Assembly: GCA_965277075.1 (NCBI GenBank)
Contig: OZ255707.1
Location: 2,108,001-2,172,000 of the forward strand
DNA length: 64,000 nucleotides
Source of the DNA: Lustribacter sp965277075
GTDB taxonomy: Bacteria; Vulcanimicrobiota; Vulcanimicrobiia; Vulcanimicrobiales; Vulcanimicrobiaceae
Reading direction: 5' to 3'
Numbering within the stretch: the first letter of the stretch is position 1; every line of letters begins with the position of its first letter. The notes below the pieces were generated by a model. That model did not search any database. It saw only the letters and a program-made list of their open reading frames with translations, and was not told the DNA's origin. Shown here piece after piece: positions 41,577 through 50,410 of this stretch. Made by a program: the position numbers and the translations under genes.

Positions 41577-43205
41577 ATGGACGTATACACGATTGTCGCA
41601 CGCGATGGCGTCGAACTCGCCGCCGCCGTGTATAAACCCGACGGCGACGAACCCGTTCCCGCGTTGCTGGCGGCGTCTCCGTACCGGTTCGACAACAACG
41701 TGTTACCGGCAAGTCCGCAGTTCTTGTGGCGCGAAACCGGACCGATCGATCTGTACGTTGAGCGCGGGTACGCGTATGTGAATCTCGACGTCCGCGGCTG
41801 CGGACGCTCGGGCGGTGAATTCCGTTTTCTCGATCGCGACGAGCAGACCGACCTCTATGACGTGGTGCAATGGATCGCCGAACAACCGTGGTGCACCGGC
41901 AAAGTCGGCGGCATCGGCCAATCGTACTTCTGCATGTTGCAGTGGTTCATGGCGGCGCAACAGCCGCCGGCGCTGGCATGCATCGCCGCGCACGACGGTC
42001 TGAACGATCCGTATCGTGCGAATGTCTACAACGGCGGCATCCCGGGTGACTTCTTCTCGGGCTTTTGGTGGCAACAGAACCGAATCATCAATCGCACGCC
42101 GGCCAACGGCGCGCCGCCGCGCGAACAGACGACGGATCTCAACCTGCTGATTGCGGCGCATCCGACATACGATGATTTTTGGCGCGAACGGACCGCGTGG
42201 GAAGTGCTCGATCGCATCGAGGTCCCACTCTATTCCAGCGGCGTGTGGGGCAAGAGCATCATTCACACGCGCGGTAACATCGAAGGTTTTCGCAAAGCTC
42301 GCGGGCCGAAGAAGTTGCGCATCTCAGGCGCGCCCAACGCGTGGGCGGCAGCGGCAGAGTTCGCGTCGCGCACATTTCACGAGACGGTATTGCTCCCGTT
42401 CTACGATCACTACCTCAAACATCTCGCGACGGACTACCTCGAGCGGCCCGTCGTCGAATACGCCGTGCGCGGCACGAACGAGATGCGTCGCGCCGAGCAG
42501 TGGCCGCCCGCGTCGGTTCGCTACGAAACGTGGTTTCTCAACCCGCTGCTGTCTGCGAGCGTCACCTCGCTCAATGACGGTGGCTTGGCGCGCACGCCGC
42601 CGGATACCGCCGCATCAACCGCGTACAGCTATCCGAATCCCGGTTGGATCTCCGGCGTCGTCGGTAGCGGACCGGGCGGCCCCGCACGGGGGTTCGATCC
42701 GGCGCGCCGCGTCCTGACGTTCACGTCGCCGCCGCTCGTCGACGACTTGGACATCGCCGGACCGATCAAATTCGAACTCTTTGCGTCGTCGAGCGCGACC
42801 GACACCGCTTTCTTCGTGAAACTCTCCGACCAGTTTCCGCAGACGGAAGCGGACCGAAGTGACGGCGCCAATCCGTGGGCGGAGGTCGTCTCGCGCGGGT
42901 GGCTTCGCGCGTCGCACCGGCGACTCGATCCGGCGCTCGGCACGGAGATGGAGCCGTATCATCCGCACGACATTGCCGAACCGCTCGTCCCCGGTGAAAT
43001 CTACCGGTTCGAGATCGGCATCGAGCCGATGGCCTACCGGTTCAAAGCGGGCAATCGGATTCGCCTCGAGATCGTGAACGGCGACTCGCCGGTGACCGAA
43101 GCGCTTTGGACGCACTACTATCGTCCCGACAAAATCGGCGTCGACACGATCTATCATAGCGCCGAATATCCGTCTGCGCTGATCCTGCCGGTCGACCGCC
43201 GGTAA
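41577..43205 (+). CDS. CocE/NonD-family serine hydrolase
   Basis: The 542-residue alpha/beta hydrolase of peptidase family S15 type has NLDVRGCGRSGGEFRFLDRD and the nucleophile elbow KVGGIGQSYFCM (Gly-x-Ser-Tyr). FHETVLLPFYDHYLKHLATD follows, then from about residue 370 the jelly-roll PepX_C domain (IKFELFASSSATDTAFFVKL, YRFEIGIEPMAYRFKAGNRI). The family includes cocaine esterase and glutaryl-7-ACA acylase, acting on esters or amides. No signal peptide, so it works in the cytoplasm. Confidence 0.9.
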   Translation: MDVYTIVARDGVELAAAVYKPDGDEPVPALLAASPYRFDNNVLPASPQFLWRETGPIDLYVERGYAYVNLDVRGCGRSGGEFRFLDRDEQTDLYDVVQWIAEQPWCTGKVGGIGQSYFCMLQWFMAAQQPPALACIAAHDGLNDPYRANVYNGGIPGDFFSGFWWQQNRIINRTPANGAPPREQTTDLNLLIAAHPTYDDFWRERTAWEVLDRIEVPLYSSGVWGKSIIHTRGNIEGFRKARGPKKLRISGAPNAWAAAAEFASRTFHETVLLPFYDHYLKHLATDYLERPVVEYAVRGTNEMRRAEQWPPASVRYETWFLNPLLSASVTSLNDGGLARTPPDTAASTAYSYPNPGWISGVVGSGPGGPARGFDPARRVLTFTSPPLVDDLDIAGPIKFELFASSSATDTAFFVKLSDQFPQTEADRSDGANPWAEVVSRGWLRASHRRLDPALGTEMEPYHPHDIAEPLVPGEIYRFEIGIEPMAYRFKAGNRIRLEIVNGDSPVTEALWTHYYRPDKIGVDTIYHSAEYPSALILPVDRR

Positions 43206-43593
43206 CGCTGCGCTATCGACCGGCGGACGGCGAATCGTTTCGCCAACTGTACGGATCGTATGTCGCCAACGGAGACGCGTTCGCGGCTCGATGAGGCGCT
43301 ACGGCCACACCTTTGCATTTTGTCACGCCAGCAGATGGTTTCTGCTGAGCGCATTTGCCGCCAAGCCGTCTGTTCGCAAGGTTCGAGACGCTACGAATCT
43401 CGGTAACCAACAATAACTGCCTTGCATTACGCACAAATGAGCGTCAACGTCCAGCTCGCCCTTCGACAGGCTCGCCCTTCGACAGACTCACCCTTCCGTC
43501 TCGGAATTTGTTGTATTGTTTTCGGTCACGAAGGATCATCAGCGACCGTTTCTCGAGTTGCGCCCCTAAAGCATAATCCCGATGCCGGACGTA
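43206..43593. other. Intergenic stretch with degenerate tail and short tandem repeat
   Basis: These 388 bases separate the hydrolase stop from the VOC stop. No frame is convincing. It contains the 16-bp tandem repeat at 43455-43495; otherwise nothing was recognised. Confidence 0.5.
43455..43495. repeat. 16-bp tandem repeat, two and a half copies
   Basis: CTCGCCCTTCGACAGG (43455-43470) is followed by CTCGCCCTTCGACAGA (43471-43486) and the partial CTCACCCTT. The core CCCTTCGACA resembles the arm of widespread REP-like intergenic repeats. Confidence 0.6.
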
Positions 43594-44838
43594 TCAGCCG
43601 AGTGGTCCCAGCAACGTTTCCCCGGCGTAGGCATCTTCGTATGCCGTAAGCGTCGACGGCCACGAATCGAACGGCAGGTTCGGACGCATCGCGGCCGGCC
43701 GCGCGCGTCCGTCCCAGCCGATCTGTTCCATAGCAAAATAAAGCTGGACCGCGTGGCCGTCGGGATCTTGCGCGTGTAACGCGTAGTCGATGCCGGGATG
43801 CAATTCAGCCGGTAACTCGACGAACCGCGCACCGCGGGCCGCGAGGAACGTGCGCGCGTCGCGCAGTTGCCGGTAGCTGCCGAGTTGGAAGCCGACCGCA
43901 AATGTCGTCGAGTCGGCACGCAGGCCGAGCGTCTCACGTAACGCGCGCGGGTAGAGTGCCACCGAATGGTGCTCGTTGCTCGCCCGCAAGAACGCGCAGC
44001 GGTGACCGTTCCAGACGATCTCTTCCGTGGGGACGAAGCCGAGCCGTTGTTGGTAGAAGTGCGACGACGCGGCAACGTCGTCGACAAACAAACTGATCGG
44101 TCCGACTTTGATCACCTTGAACGGCCGCCCGAGCAGAATGCCCTCGACGTCGAACGTGCGCGGCATCTCGTCGCGGATAGCCGAACCCGACATCAGGTCG
44201 ACACCGCGCGCAATTGCGTCGCGCACTTCGTCTTCTTCACTCGACTGCGGCAAGTCGGGCCGCGCGTGAAAGCCGCGATCGTGCATCGCCAACGGCTTAC
44301 TTTGGCCGCCCCAGCCGATCTGTTCCATGCCGAAGTACAGCTCGTTGGTATGGCCGTCGGGATCGTAGAAATAGGTGTGCCAGTTCGAGCCGGGCATGTC
44401 GCGTCCGTTGCGTTGAATCTCCAGCCCGCCGCCGCGCAACCAGTCGTTGCCGTTGACGACTTCCTCGAGTGCGCCGACTTGCCACGAGATCTGGTTGACG
44501 GTCACACCGGGGGCGAAGCGGCGCGCAATCGTGTTCAGACGTTCACGCACGCGTTTGTTGAAGAGGACGAAGCTGTGATGATCGGTCCCGTGACGCATGA
44601 AGTAACCGCCGGGATCACCGAACGGCGTGATCTCCGCGAGCTCTTCGGCATCCTTTGCGCGCTTGCTCAGGTCGAGCCGGTCGGAGACGCGAAAGCCCAA
44701 GTCGTCGCGGTAGAAGCGCACGCAGTCTTCCATGCGAATACAGTTGAGACCGAAATGTCCGAGGCGCCGCACTTTGAACGGCCGCTCGAGCTGCACGCCG
44801 CCGACATCGAACGTCGTGGACTCCGTCGCGATGCTCAT
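43594..44838 (-). CDS. Two-module VOC protein, type I extradiol dioxygenase-like
   Basis: The 414-residue protein is made of two duplicated double-VOC-like halves. The first half keeps a complete H-H-E set: RRLGHFGLNCIRMEDCVRFY, HGTDHHSFVLFNK and GHTNELYFGMEQIGWGG. The second half reads KVGPISLFVDDVAASSHFYQ (no His), NEHHSVALYPRALR (His) and GHAVQLYFAMEQIGWDG (Gln for Glu), so only the first is likely to bind Fe or Mn. In classical BphC the C-terminal half is catalytic. It overlaps the binding-protein gene by ATGA. Ring cleavage of a catechol or hydroxyquinol-like compound is the natural inference. Confidence 0.82.
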   Translation of the reverse strand: MSIATESTTFDVGGVQLERPFKVRRLGHFGLNCIRMEDCVRFYRDDLGFRVSDRLDLSKRAKDAEELAEITPFGDPGGYFMRHGTDHHSFVLFNKRVRERLNTIARRFAPGVTVNQISWQVGALEEVVNGNDWLRGGGLEIQRNGRDMPGSNWHTYFYDPDGHTNELYFGMEQIGWGGQSKPLAMHDRGFHARPDLPQSSEEDEVRDAIARGVDLMSGSAIRDEMPRTFDVEGILLGRPFKVIKVGPISLFVDDVAASSHFYQQRLGFVPTEEIVWNGHRCAFLRASNEHHSVALYPRALRETLGLRADSTTFAVGFQLGSYRQLRDARTFLAARGARFVELPAELHPGIDYALHAQDPDGHAVQLYFAMEQIGWDGRARPAAMRPNLPFDSWPSTLTAYEDAYAGETLLGPLG

Positions 44839-45815
44839 GCCTTCGTCGCCTCGGCCGCGTACGAGGCATCGTAGATGTCGGCGACCTTCGGCATCTCTTT
44901 GATCGCGCCGAAGTCCATCTGCGATTTTGCCACCGCGTTGAGCGAGGCCGTGCTGACGCGCAGATTCGGATCGAATGCCTTCAGCTTGACCCAGACGAGG
45001 TCGTAGGAGCGCGTGAGAATCCCCGGGTCGAATTTGGTCTCGGTTGCCAGCGACGAGATCGCCGCGGTGCGATTCGCATAACCGAATTGCACCGACTTTC
45101 GATAGGCGCGCAGAAACTTGACGACGGTGGCACGATTCTTCTCAGCCCACGCCGTGTTCGCGGTGACCGTTGTGAATTGCCAATCTTTGAGCACGTCCCA
45201 CGCCGAGCCGAGCACGTGCATCCCTTTGTCGACGGCTTGAAAATCGAACGGTTGTGCGAGCATCGCACCGGCGACGTTACCGCTCATCAACGCGGCGAAA
45301 CGCGCTCCACTGTTTCCGCCGACGATGATCGAAAAGTCGTCAACGCTCATCTTCTGCTGCTCGGCGAGCTTCGCAAGGGCGAGCGCGGTCACGTCTTGCT
45401 TGGTGCCCAGCATGATCGATTTTCCCTTGAGGTCAGCCCATGTCTTGATCGCCGGCGTGACGACGAGCGAATACGGATTGGGCCCAAAGCCAGGCGCGAC
45501 GACCTTGATTCCGAGTCCGCGGCCGATCGCGGCCATGACCGAATCCGAGCCGTCGGAAGCGAGGTTCACCGCGCCCGTCGCGAGCTGCTGGATGACGTTG
45601 GGCGGTGAGCCGCCGGCCACGGTCGTCAACCTCAAACCCTCGTCGGCGAAAAAGCCCTTGGCCTCGCCGATGTACTCGGGCCATTCCGTCGCGCTCACGC
45701 CGAGCACGCCCCAGATCACTTCCGTGAGCGGCTGCTGCGCGCGCACGATGGCCGGTGCGCCGGCGGCGGCCACCGTCGCGAGAGATGTGCGCAGAAATTC
45801 CCGGCGTTTTGGCAT
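44835..45815 (-). CDS. NMT1/SsuA-like ABC substrate-binding protein (Tat signal)
   Basis: The 326-residue protein starts at MPKRREFLRTSLATVAAAG, a twin-arginine-type signal ending IVRAQ. WGVLGVSATEWPEYIGEAKG, FFADEGLRLTTVAGGSPPNV, DLKGKSIMLGTKQDVTALAL and LMSGNVAGAMLAQPFDFQAV match periplasmic proteins for taurine, nitrate, thiamine-precursor or aromatic ligands. An ATG at 45863 in frame is possible but would put the divergent promoter inside the gene. It is translationally coupled to the VOC gene downstream. Confidence 0.88.
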   Translation of the reverse strand: MPKRREFLRTSLATVAAAGAPAIVRAQQPLTEVIWGVLGVSATEWPEYIGEAKGFFADEGLRLTTVAGGSPPNVIQQLATGAVNLASDGSDSVMAAIGRGLGIKVVAPGFGPNPYSLVVTPAIKTWADLKGKSIMLGTKQDVTALALAKLAEQQKMSVDDFSIIVGGNSGARFAALMSGNVAGAMLAQPFDFQAVDKGMHVLGSAWDVLKDWQFTTVTANTAWAEKNRATVVKFLRAYRKSVQFGYANRTAAISSLATETKFDPGILTRSYDLVWVKLKAFDPNLRVSTASLNAVAKSQMDFGAIKEMPKVADIYDASYAAEATKA

Positions 45816-45834
45816 GCGAACCCCCAGCGAGGAC

Positions 45835-45858
45835 GGCAGAACGAAGGCAGAACGTTCT
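45835..45858. promoter_or_regulatory. Possible operator between divergent catabolic operons
   Basis: GGCAGAACG occurs twice (45835-45843 and 45846-45854), and the second copy overlaps the perfect palindrome AGAACGTTCT (45849-45858). It lies between the leftward binding-protein/VOC operon and the rightward MDR/ABC operon. If translation of the leftward gene starts at 45863 instead, it is coding. Confidence 0.35.
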
Positions 45859-45898
45859 TTCATCGTTGAAGTCGCAACCCTCTATGGAACAACGCAAA

Positions 45899-46957
45899 AT
45901 GAACGCCGTGATCATCGACCGTTTCGGTGGGCCCGAAGTGATGTCGTACCGCGCGGTGCCGCGTCCGTCGCCGTCACCCGATGAGGTCACGATCGAAGTC
46001 CACGCGGTGACCGTCAACCGGACCCTCGACATCCACGTGCGGCAAAACGGCGACGATCGCAATCCGATCCTGCCGCTCGTCCTCGGGGTCGACCCGGTCG
46101 GCGTTATCGTCGAAGTCGGATCGGCGGTCGATGCGCGCCGAATCGGTGAACGCGTTGCGTTCACTTCGCCGCTTCGCTGCGGCCTGTGCGGACCGTGCGT
46201 CGCCGGGAAACCGGCTGATTGCATCAAGCCGCTGCACCTCGGCATTCACGCGTGGGGCGGCTACGCCGATTACGTCGTGTTTCCGGAGTCAAGCGTCGTC
46301 AAGGTGCCGCCGAACCTAACATTCCCCGAGGCCGCCGTGATCTTCCGCCACTTTCCGACGGCGTTTCATCTGCTCGATTGCAAGGCGAACGTCCGCGGTG
46401 GGGAAACGGTCCTCATCATGGGCGCCGCCGGCGGACTCGGAAACGCCGGAATCCAGGTAGCGAAGTATCGCGGCGCGCACGTGATCGCCGCCGCCGGGAC
46501 CGAGGCCGGCTGCGCACTCGCGCGAACGCTCGGTGCCGACGAGACGATCAACTATCGCACGGAAGATCTGGAAGCGCGCGTCGATACGCTGACCGCCGGG
46601 CGCGGCGTCAACGTCGTGTTCGAGAACGTCGGCGCGCGCGAACTCTTCGGCGCCGCATTTCGTTCGCTCGGGGGCGGTGGACGGCTGGTCACCGCCGGGG
46701 CGCATGCGGGCGGCGACGTGGAAATCGACGTAAAGCGGCTCTACCGTCGCAAACTCACGTTGATCGGCGGAGCCGGCTCCGACCCGAAGGACGTCGATGC
46801 AACGATCGAGGGCGCCGCGCGTGGCCGCCTTCACGCCGCGATCGATCGCGTGCTGCCGCTATCCGAAATCGCCGAAGCGCATCGGCTCGTCGACGAGCGG
46901 CTCGTGACGGGAAAGGTCGTCCTCGTTCCCGACCGCGTGCTATTATCGCACGCATGA
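45899..46957 (+). CDS. MDR-family zinc-type alcohol dehydrogenase/quinone reductase
   Basis: This 352-residue medium-chain reductase begins MNAVIIDRFGGPEVM. It carries HAVTVNRTLDIHVRQNG, PLVLGVDPVGVIVEVGSAVD, the structural-zinc-like CGLCGPCVAGKPADC, and the NADP loop GETVLIMGAAGGLGNAGIQV. The catalytic-zinc Cys (usually CHTD) is replaced, so it leans to the quinone/enone reductases. It is first in a plus-strand operon that continues with a binding protein, amidase, permease, ATPase and hydrolase. ATGA overlap with the next gene. Confidence 0.87.
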   Translation: MNAVIIDRFGGPEVMSYRAVPRPSPSPDEVTIEVHAVTVNRTLDIHVRQNGDDRNPILPLVLGVDPVGVIVEVGSAVDARRIGERVAFTSPLRCGLCGPCVAGKPADCIKPLHLGIHAWGGYADYVVFPESSVVKVPPNLTFPEAAVIFRHFPTAFHLLDCKANVRGGETVLIMGAAGGLGNAGIQVAKYRGAHVIAAAGTEAGCALARTLGADETINYRTEDLEARVDTLTAGRGVNVVFENVGARELFGAAFRSLGGGGRLVTAGAHAGGDVEIDVKRLYRRKLTLIGGAGSDPKDVDATIEGAARGRLHAAIDRVLPLSEIAEAHRLVDERLVTGKVVLVPDRVLLSHA

Positions 46958-47955
46958 ACACGCTTCCACGTTCGAAAGTCCTCCGCTTGTCGGGCGCCGC
47001 ACTCGCTGCCGGCATCGCACGTCCGGCCTTCGCACAATCTGCGCCGCGCGGCGTGACGGTCGGCTTGACCGCGCGGACAGCCAGCGATTGGGGCGTCTAC
47101 ATCGGAGAGAAGCAAGGGTTTTTCGCACAGAATAACATCAAGCCGGATTTCATCGTCACGGGCTCGTCGGCAGCGTGCGCGCAACAGCTGACGGCCGGAT
47201 CGATCGACATCGGAGAAGTCTCGACGACGCAGCTGATCGAAGCGAGTCTCGGCGGTGCACCGATTATCAGCGCAATCAACCGCACGAACAACGCACCCTA
47301 CGCGATCGTCGGTAAGAAAGGCACCACGTCGATCGCGCAGTTACGCGGAAAGACGATCATCGTCGGCGGTCCCAACGATATCACGCTCGTTTTCATGAAC
47401 ACCGTGCTCGCCGCGTACAAGATGAAGGCGGACGACGTGACCTACACCTTTGCGGGCGGCACCGGCGAACGCTTCGCCGCGCTGATGTCGGGCACGGTCG
47501 ACGCCGCGATCCTATTACCGCCGTTCTCGTTTCGCGCGGAAAGCGCGGGCTATCCGGAACTCGACAACGTTCAAAAGTACTACAAGAGTTTTCCATTCGA
47601 TACGTTCTCGGTGCGAATGGAGTGGGGGAAGAAAAATTCCGATGCCGTCGTCGCCTACGTCAAGTCGATTTTACAATCGCTCGCCTGGCTTTATGAGCCC
47701 GCCAACAAGCAAAAGGCGATCGACATCCTCAGCGAAGCGACGAACGTGTCCGGCGAGGATGCGTCCAAAACGTACGATTTCTTCGTGACGCAGGTGAAGT
47801 TCTATAACCGCACCGGCATCATGACGACGCCTGAACTCAACATCGTGCTCGATACATTGGTCAAAACCGGCCAAATCAAGCCGCCGGCCCCGCCTGCGTC
47901 GCGCTTTTTCGATAACTCGTACGTAGAGAAAGCAACGGCGTCGCTGCACCGCTGA
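46954..47955 (+). CDS. NMT1/SsuA-like ABC substrate-binding protein
   Basis: This 333-residue protein has a signal peptide (VLRLSGAALAAGIARPAFAQ). Key stretches are TASDWGVYIGEKQGFFAQNN, AACAQQLTAGSIDIGEVSTT, QLRGKTIIVGGPNDITLVFM and ERFAALMSGTVDAAILLPPF. It is related to the product of 44835 (shared ERFAALMSG/ARFAALMSG). It lies in the operon of the only ABC permease and ATPase and is therefore the best candidate for their cognate receptor. Confidence 0.9.
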   Translation: MNTLPRSKVLRLSGAALAAGIARPAFAQSAPRGVTVGLTARTASDWGVYIGEKQGFFAQNNIKPDFIVTGSSAACAQQLTAGSIDIGEVSTTQLIEASLGGAPIISAINRTNNAPYAIVGKKGTTSIAQLRGKTIIVGGPNDITLVFMNTVLAAYKMKADDVTYTFAGGTGERFAALMSGTVDAAILLPPFSFRAESAGYPELDNVQKYYKSFPFDTFSVRMEWGKKNSDAVVAYVKSILQSLAWLYEPANKQKAIDILSEATNVSGEDASKTYDFFVTQVKFYNRTGIMTTPELNIVLDTLVKTGQIKPPAPPASRFFDNSYVEKATASLHR

Positions 47956-48050
47956 TCGCGCGCCAGTTGGCCCACGACCGGCGAATCCGTCTCGACGTTC
48001 GCAGAATGATCGGCACAGGCGAGGTCGCCGGTGAACGATAACGACGAGCG

Positions 48051-48779
48051 ATGCGTGTTTGGGACGAATTTCTTGCATCCGACGATCAGGCAACGCTCAA
48101 AGAGCGTCCGCACCAGGTATGGGGGTACGGAACGCGGCCGGCGCTCGTCCTCATCGACCTCTACCGCTGGGTCTTCGGCGATAGCCGGCCCGCGTCGGTG
48201 AAAGACGCGATGGACGAGTGGCCCGGCACATGCGGGCCGCAAGCGTGGGATGCGATTCCGCATATTCAGCGCACGCTCGCGGCGGCACGCGCTGCCGAGA
48301 TTCCCATCGTGCACGTCACGGGGCTCGACCCGGCCGACTCCGGCGTCGCCGGCTGGTCGAATCGCGGCAAGCGCGAGACGGACGGCTACGTCGCGGATCC
48401 CACCAAACTCGACCGGCTGCGTCGCCGGTTCGATATTGTCGGCGAGGTCGCGCCGCTACCCGGCGAGGCGGTTCTTCGCAAAGCGGCGCCGAGCGGATTC
48501 TTCGGGACGTTGCTGATGTCGCATCTGCACGCGCACGACGTCGACGGGATCATCCTCGTCGGCGAGAGCACCAGCGGGTGCGTGCGGGCGACGTGCGTCG
48601 AAGGACGCAGCTACCGGTTCAAGATGACCGTGGTTGAAGAGTGCGTGTTCGACCGTCACCGGACCGCGCACGCGATGAATCTTTTCGACATGCATCAGAA
48701 GTATGCGGACGTGCTGAGCGTCGACGACGTCGTCGGTCATCTCGAGAAGCTCGCGGGGAAATCGCCTGCGCATGTCTAG
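48051..48779 (+). CDS. Isochorismatase-family amidohydrolase (maleamate/N-carbamoylsarcosine amidase-like)
   Basis: The 242-residue cysteine hydrolase has ALVLIDLYRWVFGD (catalytic Asp), LRKAAPSGFFGTLL (Lys) and GIILVGESTSGCVRATCVEG with the nucleophile Cys in STSGCVRATC. This class cleaves amides such as maleamate, nicotinamide or N-carbamoylsarcosine. The context (maleate isomerase 8 kb away, ring-cleavage enzymes) favours a maleamate-type amide, as inference. It overlaps the permease start by 8 bases. Confidence 0.87.
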   Translation: MRVWDEFLASDDQATLKERPHQVWGYGTRPALVLIDLYRWVFGDSRPASVKDAMDEWPGTCGPQAWDAIPHIQRTLAAARAAEIPIVHVTGLDPADSGVAGWSNRGKRETDGYVADPTKLDRLRRRFDIVGEVAPLPGEAVLRKAAPSGFFGTLLMSHLHAHDVDGIILVGESTSGCVRATCVEGRSYRFKMTVVEECVFDRHRTAHAMNLFDMHQKYADVLSVDDVVGHLEKLAGKSPAHV

Positions 48780-49608
48780 TGCCGCGGTGAGCGTCGCCGG
48801 TGCCGATGCACGGCGACCGGCGCCGCGCGCCGATGCGCGACGTCGTGCCGCGCGCACGCGTGCCCTGACGCGAACCGCCATTACGATCGCGTCGGTCGTC
48901 GGTGGATTGCTGATCTGGGAATTCATCGGTCGCGTCGTCGTCAAAAATTCGCTCTTTCTCGCGACGCCCAGCGCGTCGATCGTCGCGCTGGGCGACCTGT
49001 GGAGCAAGGGCGATCTGCAGAAGGCGATCGTGATCAGCGGTGAAGAGTTCATCGTCGGCTTCGTTATCGCCGTCGTCGCGGGCACGGCGATCGGCTTGAT
49101 CACGGCGGCATCCGAAAATGTCTCACTGATTCTCACGCCATGGATTTCGGGCTTTTACGCGTCACCTGTGATCGCTCTCGCGCCGCTGCTCATCTTGTGG
49201 TTCGGGGTCGGCATTTGGTCGAAGATCGCCGTCGTCGTGAGCCTCGTCATCTTCCCGATGATCATTAACACCGAGACCGGAATCAAACGGACCGATCCGC
49301 AGCTGATCGAAACGGCACGATCGTTCGGTGCAGCGCGCGCGCAGATCTTCGCCAAGGTGTCGCTGCCGAGCGCGTCGCCGTATATCATGGCCGGTCTGCG
49401 GCTCGGCGTCGGACGCGGATTGATCGGCGTCGTCGTCGGCGAACTCGCCGGCGCGCGCGGCGGTCTCGGCTACCTGATCAACAACGCGAGCCAGGTCTTC
49501 AACATGCCGCAGCTCTTCGCGAGCGTTATCGTCCTCGCTGCGGCCGGCATCTTCCTGACCGCCGGCTTCCAGTATCTGGAGCGCATTCTGGTTCCATGGA
49601 AAGCCTGA
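48772..49608 (+). CDS. ABC transporter permease (SsuC/TauC type)
   Basis: This 278-residue BPD_transp_1 permease has about six helices, including ITIASVVGGLLIWEFIGRVV and SPVIALAPLLILWFGVGIWS. The EAA loop region is ETARSFGAARAQIFAKVSLP followed by SASPYIMAGLRLGVGRGLIG. It forms the inner-membrane pore of a taurine/sulfonate/nitrate/pyrimidine-type importer. The start overlaps the amidase and the end overlaps the ATPase gene by 13 bases. Confidence 0.92.
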   Translation: MSSAAVSVAGADARRPAPRADARRRAARTRALTRTAITIASVVGGLLIWEFIGRVVVKNSLFLATPSASIVALGDLWSKGDLQKAIVISGEEFIVGFVIAVVAGTAIGLITAASENVSLILTPWISGFYASPVIALAPLLILWFGVGIWSKIAVVVSLVIFPMIINTETGIKRTDPQLIETARSFGAARAQIFAKVSLPSASPYIMAGLRLGVGRGLIGVVVGELAGARGGLGYLINNASQVFNMPQLFASVIVLAAAGIFLTAGFQYLERILVPWKA

Positions 49609-50402
49609 TCGCGCCGGCGACGGCCAAGCTCGCCGTTCGCGGGCTCACGAAGTTCTACGACGATCTCGAAGTGCTCTCCGACATCAACGTCGATATCGCC
49701 GACGGCGAGTTCGTCAGCATCGTCGGACCGAGCGGCTGCGGCAAGACGACGTTCTTGCGCATCGTCGACGGGCTCGAGCCGTTCGACGGTGGGAGCGTTG
49801 CGATCGACGGCCGTCGCGTGACGAAACCCGGACCCGATCGCGCATTCGTCTTCCAGGCCGACAACTTACAGCCGTGGCGGACGGTGTGGAGCAACGCGGC
49901 GATCGGCCTCGAGATTCAACACCGGCTGACCACCGCCGAGCGCGAGAAGCTCGGCGACTTGCTCGCGCTCGTCGGTCTGCGCGGCTTCGAGAAATATTAT
50001 CCGCGACAGCTTTCGGGCGGGATGCGGCAACGTGTAAATCTGGCGCGCGCGCTCGCCGTGCACCCCGACGTACTGTTGATGGACGAACCGTTCGCAGCGC
50101 TCGACGCGCAAACGCGCGAAATCATGCAGACGGAACTGCTGCGCATCTGGTCGACTGCGAAATCAACCGTCCTTTTTATCACGCATCAGATCGACGAAGC
50201 CGTGTTTCTCTCGGATCGCGTGTTGGTTTTCGGGCGCCGGCCCGGGCGCGTGCAAGAAGCGATCCGCATCGATCTGCCGCGCCCGCGCGCCGCGTCGATC
50301 AAACGCACGCCGCAATTCACCGACTACGTCGGACACATCTGGAGCTTGATCGAAAGCGCCGTGCGCGAAAGCGTCATGGAAGAGACGACCGTCCACGCCT
50401 GA
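49596..50402 (+). CDS. ABC transporter ATP-binding protein (SsuB/TauB type)
   Basis: The 268-residue ATPase has Walker A GPSGCGKTTFLR, Q-loop VFQADNLQPWRTVW, signature LSGGMRQRVNLARALAVHP, Walker B VLLMDEPFAALD and H-loop LFITHQIDEAVFLSDRV. It drives the permease encoded just upstream. It is the sole importer ATPase in the window, although six substrate-binding protein genes are present. Confidence 0.95.
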   Translation: MESLIAPATAKLAVRGLTKFYDDLEVLSDINVDIADGEFVSIVGPSGCGKTTFLRIVDGLEPFDGGSVAIDGRRVTKPGPDRAFVFQADNLQPWRTVWSNAAIGLEIQHRLTTAEREKLGDLLALVGLRGFEKYYPRQLSGGMRQRVNLARALAVHPDVLLMDEPFAALDAQTREIMQTELLRIWSTAKSTVLFITHQIDEAVFLSDRVLVFGRRPGRVQEAIRIDLPRPRAASIKRTPQFTDYVGHIWSLIESAVRESVMEETTVHA

Positions 50403-50410
50403 GGAGCCGC

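Noticed and set aside
43455..43495. CRISPR array
   Set aside because: The repeats are directly adjacent with no spacers and only two and a half units; no cas genes are present.
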